From Thermoplasmata archaeon (GTDB lineage Archaea; Thermoplasmatota; Thermoplasmata; Thermoplasmatales; Thermoplasmataceae), in assembly GCA_021835185.1 (NCBI GenBank), contig JAKBQO010000006.1, forward strand, positions 1 through 25,710: DNA of 25,710 nt, given 5' to 3'. A program made the translations under genes and the position numbers. The notes under the pieces are model-generated. The model was given only the letters and a program-made list of their open reading frames with translations. It did not search any database and was not told the origin of the DNA. Shown piece by piece: positions 22,703 through 25,710 of the stretch. The first letter of the stretch is position 1. Each line of letters starts with the position of its first letter.

Positions 22703-23533
22703 TTATTTATTGAAGAAGTCCTTGCCATAAAATCTAAATGGTATCTCCTCAAATATTTTGTGGAAAATTTCCATATAATCCATATATGAATTTTTTATCA
22801 TTTCCGCTCTCTTTGGAACAGAGAATATGGGAATAACCTTCCCTGGTTTCTCTTTCTGGTCTGTATAATCGGTTTCCAGAAGAAAAGTCTTTCTTGACTC
22901 TATGGCAGACCTTACATTGTTCCTTGAGGCAACAACCGATTTTAGGATGCTGTCATTGAAACTGATATCTCTGGCATTTGCGTGGTGTTTCATTACCCTC
23001 TCTATTTTGTAGTGTTTTTTAATCAATTCTTCAATTCTCAAATAACCATTTTTGTCCATATCCTCAGTATGCAGAATCAACGGAATATTTCTGTCGTGGC
23101 ATACATCCAGGGCATATTTGAGAATATCCCCAGAATCATCATATATTTTCGTATCAACAGGAAAATGTGGGTAACCAACCTCCCCCATAGCATCGGCCTC
23201 TCCATTTATTATAAGATAGGCTGCCAGGTCTATTCCCTTTTTCATGTATTCCACAGGGTTTTTCCCGGCAGACTGAAAATAGAAATAGTCCAGCGGATAT
23301 GGGCCGATAGTGGTTACTGTTTTTATTCCTGTTTTCCATACTGCTCTGGACACATTCACTGTTTCACTGTAAAGTTTCTCATAATGGGAATCAGGTGTAT
23401 AGATATAATCTGGGAAGTTTGCTATATTCATTGACGTCCCCCCGTATTTCATAAATTCCCTTGCCGCATCCAGGAAATATCCAGCTCTCCTGATATGCAC
23501 AAAATTATCAAATACTGTTCTATATAATGCCAC
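22703..23533 (-). CDS. TatD-like TIM-barrel metal-dependent hydrolase
   Basis: This 276-residue protein belongs to the archaeal TatD-related amidohydrolase-fold group. Likely metal ligands are Glu in AMGEVGYPHF, His in LILHTEDMD, His in MKHHA and Asp in LLETDYTD. The N-terminal HxH of the fold is altered: the segment reads FDNFVHIRRAG (residues 8-18), with Phe11 where the first His is expected and His13 retained. FMKYGGTSMNIANFP matches the group's next conserved block. The start is GTG 23533; a minus-strand TATA box centred near 23559 is 26 bases upstream, fitting a leaderless GTG start. Substrate is unknown; nuclease activity should not be assumed. Confidence 0.82.
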   Translation of the reverse strand: MALYRTVFDNFVHIRRAGYFLDAAREFMKYGGTSMNIANFPDYIYTPDSHYEKLYSETVNVSRAVWKTGIKTVTTIGPYPLDYFYFQSAGKNPVEYMKKGIDLAAYLIINGEADAMGEVGYPHFPVDTKIYDDSGDILKYALDVCHDRNIPLILHTEDMDKNGYLRIEELIKKHYKIERVMKHHANARDISFNDSILKSVVASRNNVRSAIESRKTFLLETDYTDQKEKPGKVIPIFSVPKRAEMIKNSYMDYMEIFHKIFEEIPFRFYGKDFFNK

Positions 23534-23552
23534 GGAAATACATGAAGACTTT

Positions 23553-23565
23553 TCATATATTTATT
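23553..23565 (-). promoter_or_regulatory. TATA box of the TatD-like gene
   Basis: On the minus strand AAATATATGAAA is centred about 26 bases before the GTG at 23533, consistent with leaderless transcription. Confidence 0.5.
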
Positions 23566-23624
23566 TCGTTGTAATCCATTTCTGGCTATATATTTAATGT
23601 TTTTTTCTTTTGACCGCTAAGGGA

Positions 23625-23699
23625 AAATTTTATAATGAAATATACATATGCATTTAAAGAAAAGATTATAATCTTATGTTATAATTAAGGAAGAGGTGA
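23625..23699 (+). promoter_or_regulatory. psmA promoter and leader with Shine-Dalgarno site
   Basis: A purine-rich BRE-like AGGGAAAA followed by TTTATAAT at 23628-23635 is the best promoter candidate and gives a leader of about 40-45 bases. GAGGTGA at 23693-23699 is a strong ribosome binding site 4 bases before the ATG at 23704. GATTATAATC (23665-23674) is a short palindrome in the leader. A second TATA-like element at about 23678-23685 is too close to the start for a leader containing the binding site. Confidence 0.5.
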
Positions 23700-23703
23700 A
23701 TAA

Positions 23704-24408
23704 ATGCAACAGGGTCAAATGGCTTATGATAGAGCAATAACAGTATTTTCTCCCGATGGGAGATTATTTCAGGTCGAGTATGCAAGAGAAGCAGTAAAGA
23801 AAGGATCCACAGCCTTGGGAATAAAGTTCAAGGATGGCGTATTGCTTTTATCCGAGAAAAAGGCAAGGAGCAGACTTGTGGAAAAGAATTCACTGGAAAA
23901 AATTCAGCTCGTAGATGACAACGTGGCAACAGTAACATCAGGCCTTGTTGCCGATGCAAGAGTATTAATAGACTTTGCAAGGGTTGGTGCACAGCAGGAA
24001 AAGGTAACATACGGCTCACTTACAAACATAGAAAATCTTGTAAAGAAAGTGGCTGACCAGATGCAGCAGTACACACAATTTGGGGGTGTCAGGCCATATG
24101 GTGTATCCATCATATTTGCCGGAACGGACACAATTGGCCCAAGATTATTTGACTGCGATCCCGCTGGCACAATAAACGAATACAAATCAGTTGCAATTGG
24201 TGCCGGTAAAGATGCTGTAACCGATTATATAGAAAAGGAATACAAGGAAGATATGACCCTTGATGATACAATAAAACTGGGAATAGCCGCACTTAAATCT
24301 GCCATAGCAGATGCAAGTTCCATGAAAGAGCCGGAAATTGCATCCATAAAAGTTGGTGAGTTATTCCACGTTTATACCAATGAGGAAGTGGCAAAATACC
24401 TTAATTAA
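23704..24408 (+). CDS. psmA: Proteasome alpha subunit
   Basis: This forms the outer heptameric rings of the 20S proteasome, gating the chamber and contacting regulatory ATPases. The 234-residue protein starts [19 protein letters not shown] and contains [50 protein letters not shown] and [13 protein letters not shown]. From memory it is very close to the Thermoplasma acidophilum subunit throughout, including the unprocessed N-terminal gate residues and helix H0. GAGGTGA precedes the ATG. The beta subunit is not in the window, in keeping with separate loci in this order. A T-rich tract follows the stop. Confidence 0.98.
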   Translation: MQQGQMAYDRAITVFSPDGRLFQVEYAREAVKKGSTALGIKFKDGVLLLSEKKARSRLVEKNSLEKIQLVDDNVATVTSGLVADARVLIDFARVGAQQEKVTYGSLTNIENLVKKVADQMQQYTQFGGVRPYGVSIIFAGTDTIGPRLFDCDPAGTINEYKSVAIGAGKDAVTDYIEKEYKEDMTLDDTIKLGIAALKSAIADASSMKEPEIASIKVGELFHVYTNEEVAKYLN

Positions 24409-24415
24409 ATATTTG

Positions 24416-24430
24416 CTATTTTTATTTTTT
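24416..24430 (+). terminator. T-rich terminator after psmA
   Basis: CTATTTTTATTTTTT starts 8 bases after the psmA stop and fits archaeal oligo-T termination. The rest of the 94-base gap before purA carries the purA promoter. Confidence 0.45.
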
Positions 24431-24469
24431 ATATAATTTTGTTTGCTTCTATATATTTGAAATAACAGT

Positions 24470-24482
24470 TTTATACTATATT
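24470..24482 (+). promoter_or_regulatory. TATA box of purA
   Basis: TTTATACTATATT is centred about 25-29 bases before the ATG at 24503, and no Shine-Dalgarno site is present, so the mRNA is probably leaderless. Confidence 0.5.
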
Positions 24483-24502
24483 ATCATGACATATAGGTTT
24501 AA

Positions 24503-25710
24503 ATGATTTCAGTTATTCTTGGTTTGCAGTTTGGTGATGAGGGAAAGGGCAAGATTACGGATTTTATAAGCAAGGATTATGATGATGTAGTCCGTTTCAA
24601 TGGAGGCAGCAATGCAGGCCATACAGTTGTCATAAATGGAGAAAAGTTCAAATTTCATCTGGTTCCCTCAGGCGCAATGCAGAGCAACAGGGTTATACTT
24701 GGAAATGGCATGGTGATAGACCCAGAAGAACTCGTTGATGAAATAGACCTTCTTAAAAAATCTAAGAAAAATATTGACATAAAAATTAGTGCAGGTGCGC
24801 ATATAGTAACAAAAATGCATAAGTGCCTGGATAAGAAAGAGGAAGAGATAAGGTCAAAGTTGAATATTGGAACCACATCCCAGGGAATAGGCCCTACCTA
24901 TGAGGATAAATATGCGAGGACAGGGATACGCCTTATAGATCTCTCAAATCCTGAAATAATAAGGGACAAGATAGAAACAATATACAACATGAAGAGACAA
25001 CTTTTGAAAGGCAGCATCTATGAAAATCCTGAAGAAAGGGGCAAAATGGTAGAAAGTCTCTGCAGCTTTGGCACTTCTATCATGAAATATATGGATTATA
25101 CTGAGAACGTTATATATAATGATTACAGGAGCGGAAAAAACATACTTTTCGAGGGTGCACAGGGTGGCATGCTGGACATAGATTTCGGCATATACCCATT
25201 TGTCACATCATCCAACACACTGGCAGGAGCACTCTCTACCGGGTCTGGATTTTCCTTCAGGAAGGTTGACAGGGTCATAGGAGTTTTTAAGGCATACACA
25301 TCCAAGGTTGGATCAGGTCCCTTCCCCTCAGAAATACTAAACGACAGTACATTAAGAGATTTAGGCGGCGAATACGGAACAACTACTGGCAGGCCCAGAA
25401 GGATAGGATGGCTTGACCTTCCTCTTTTGAAATATACCATAATGATGAACGATGTTGATTCCCTTGCTATCACAAAGGTCGATATATTAGGTAAAATGAA
25501 GACAATAAAGGTTGCTACGAAATATACAATTGACGGCAGGGAAATTGATTATTTCCCCAGGAGATTGGAAGAGTTTGATAAACTTCATGTTGATTACGTT
25601 GAATTTCCTGGCTGGGGAGACATAACAAATGGAGATGACATAATTTCAAAAGGATACCAGGAACTTCCAGAAAATATGAAAAAATTCCTTGAGTTCATTG
25701 AGGAAGAAAC
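24503..25710 (+). CDS. purA: Adenylosuccinate synthetase (3' end beyond window)
   Basis: This enzyme condenses IMP and aspartate using GTP to give adenylosuccinate, the first committed step to AMP. The reading frame is open from ATG 24503 to the window edge, 402 codons without a stop. Motifs in order are LGLQFGDEGKGK (phosphate loop and catalytic Asp), NGGSNAGHTV with the catalytic His, TTSQGIGPTYEDK, ARTGIR, LFEGAQGGMLDIDFG, YPFVTSSN, the KVGSGPFPSE loop, GTTTGRPRRIGWLDL and AITKVD (guanine binding). The sequence at the edge (ENMKKFLEFIEEE) matches the region just before the GTP-binding C terminus, so about 30 residues are missing. Full catalytic content suggests a functional gene. Confidence 0.96.
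   Translation, partial: MISVILGLQFGDEGKGKITDFISKDYDDVVRFNGGSNAGHTVVINGEKFKFHLVPSGAMQSNRVILGNGMVIDPEELVDEIDLLKKSKKNIDIKISAGAHIVTKMHKCLDKKEEEIRSKLNIGTTSQGIGPTYEDKYARTGIRLIDLSNPEIIRDKIETIYNMKRQLLKGSIYENPEERGKMVESLCSFGTSIMKYMDYTENVIYNDYRSGKNILFEGAQGGMLDIDFGIYPFVTSSNTLAGALSTGSGFSFRKVDRVIGVFKAYTSKVGSGPFPSEILNDSTLRDLGGEYGTTTGRPRRIGWLDLPLLKYTIMMNDVDSLAITKVDILGKMKTIKVATKYTIDGREIDYFPRRLEEFDKLHVDYVEFPGWGDITNGDDIISKGYQELPENMKKFLEFIEEE

Noticed and set aside
1..25710. CRISPR arrays, insertion sequences, integrases or prophage genes
   Set aside because: No regularly spaced repeats, transposase or integrase motifs, or terminal inverted repeats with target duplications were seen anywhere in the window.

Overview
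The window looks like chromosome from a member of the Thermoplasmatales, probably Ferroplasma-like. It is AT-rich, favours ATA, AGA and AGG codons, and contains an archaeal 16S rRNA 5' end. Its proteasome alpha subunit, which I can recall and compare by eye, is nearly superimposable on that of Thermoplasma acidophilum. The ribosomal and polymerase genes are archaeal. An AT-rich helix inside the 16S fragment suits a mesophile or moderate thermophile. Genus assignment is inference. I see no insertion sequence, CRISPR array or prophage.

Layout. Positions 1-232 (minus) hold the 5' end of 16S rRNA, followed by a roughly 300-base leader and promoter region with two perfect palindromes. Positions 533-4501 (minus) hold a tight shikimate operon, aroB-aroE-aroK-aroA: a bacterial-type AroB and an archaeal GHMP-type shikimate kinase. 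It shares a 58-base promoter region with divergent argS. Pyruvate kinase (plus) follows and converges with a glyceraldehyde-dehydrogenase-like enzyme. The two enzymes fit the lower part of the non-phosphorylating Entner-Doudoroff route of this order. Next come a long-type FKBP isomerase abutting a TrmJ-like tRNA methyltransferase, an MFS transporter, and the ribosomal cluster L18e-L13-S9-RpoN ending at tRNA-Pro(GGG).

Positions 14081-20946 are the accessory part. They contain an APH-family small-molecule kinase and an NRAMP-family metal transporter. The transporter's promoter is flanked by two palindromes matching the DtxR/IdeR operator consensus. An MFS transporter follows, then a translationally coupled pair (a DRE-TIM aldolase of the LeuA/homocitrate synthase type and a class III CoA-transferase). 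A divergent HTH_10 (bacterio-opsin activator type) regulator has a 20-bp inverted repeat over its TATA box. The transporter, enzyme pair and regulator look like an uncharacterised organic-acid module. Positions 20955-23533 (minus) hold a GT2 glycosyltransferase, a 61-residue probable zinc protein, the replication factor Gins51 and a TatD-like hydrolase with an altered HxH motif. The window ends with psmA and a 3'-truncated purA.

Gene starts fall into two classes. First genes of transcription units mostly have a TATA box 22-30 bases before the start codon, so they are probably leaderless. Internal genes and a few leadered ones carry Shine-Dalgarno sequences of the GAGGTGAT type. I used this contrast to correct several starts (aroK, FKBP, L13, NRAMP, GINS).
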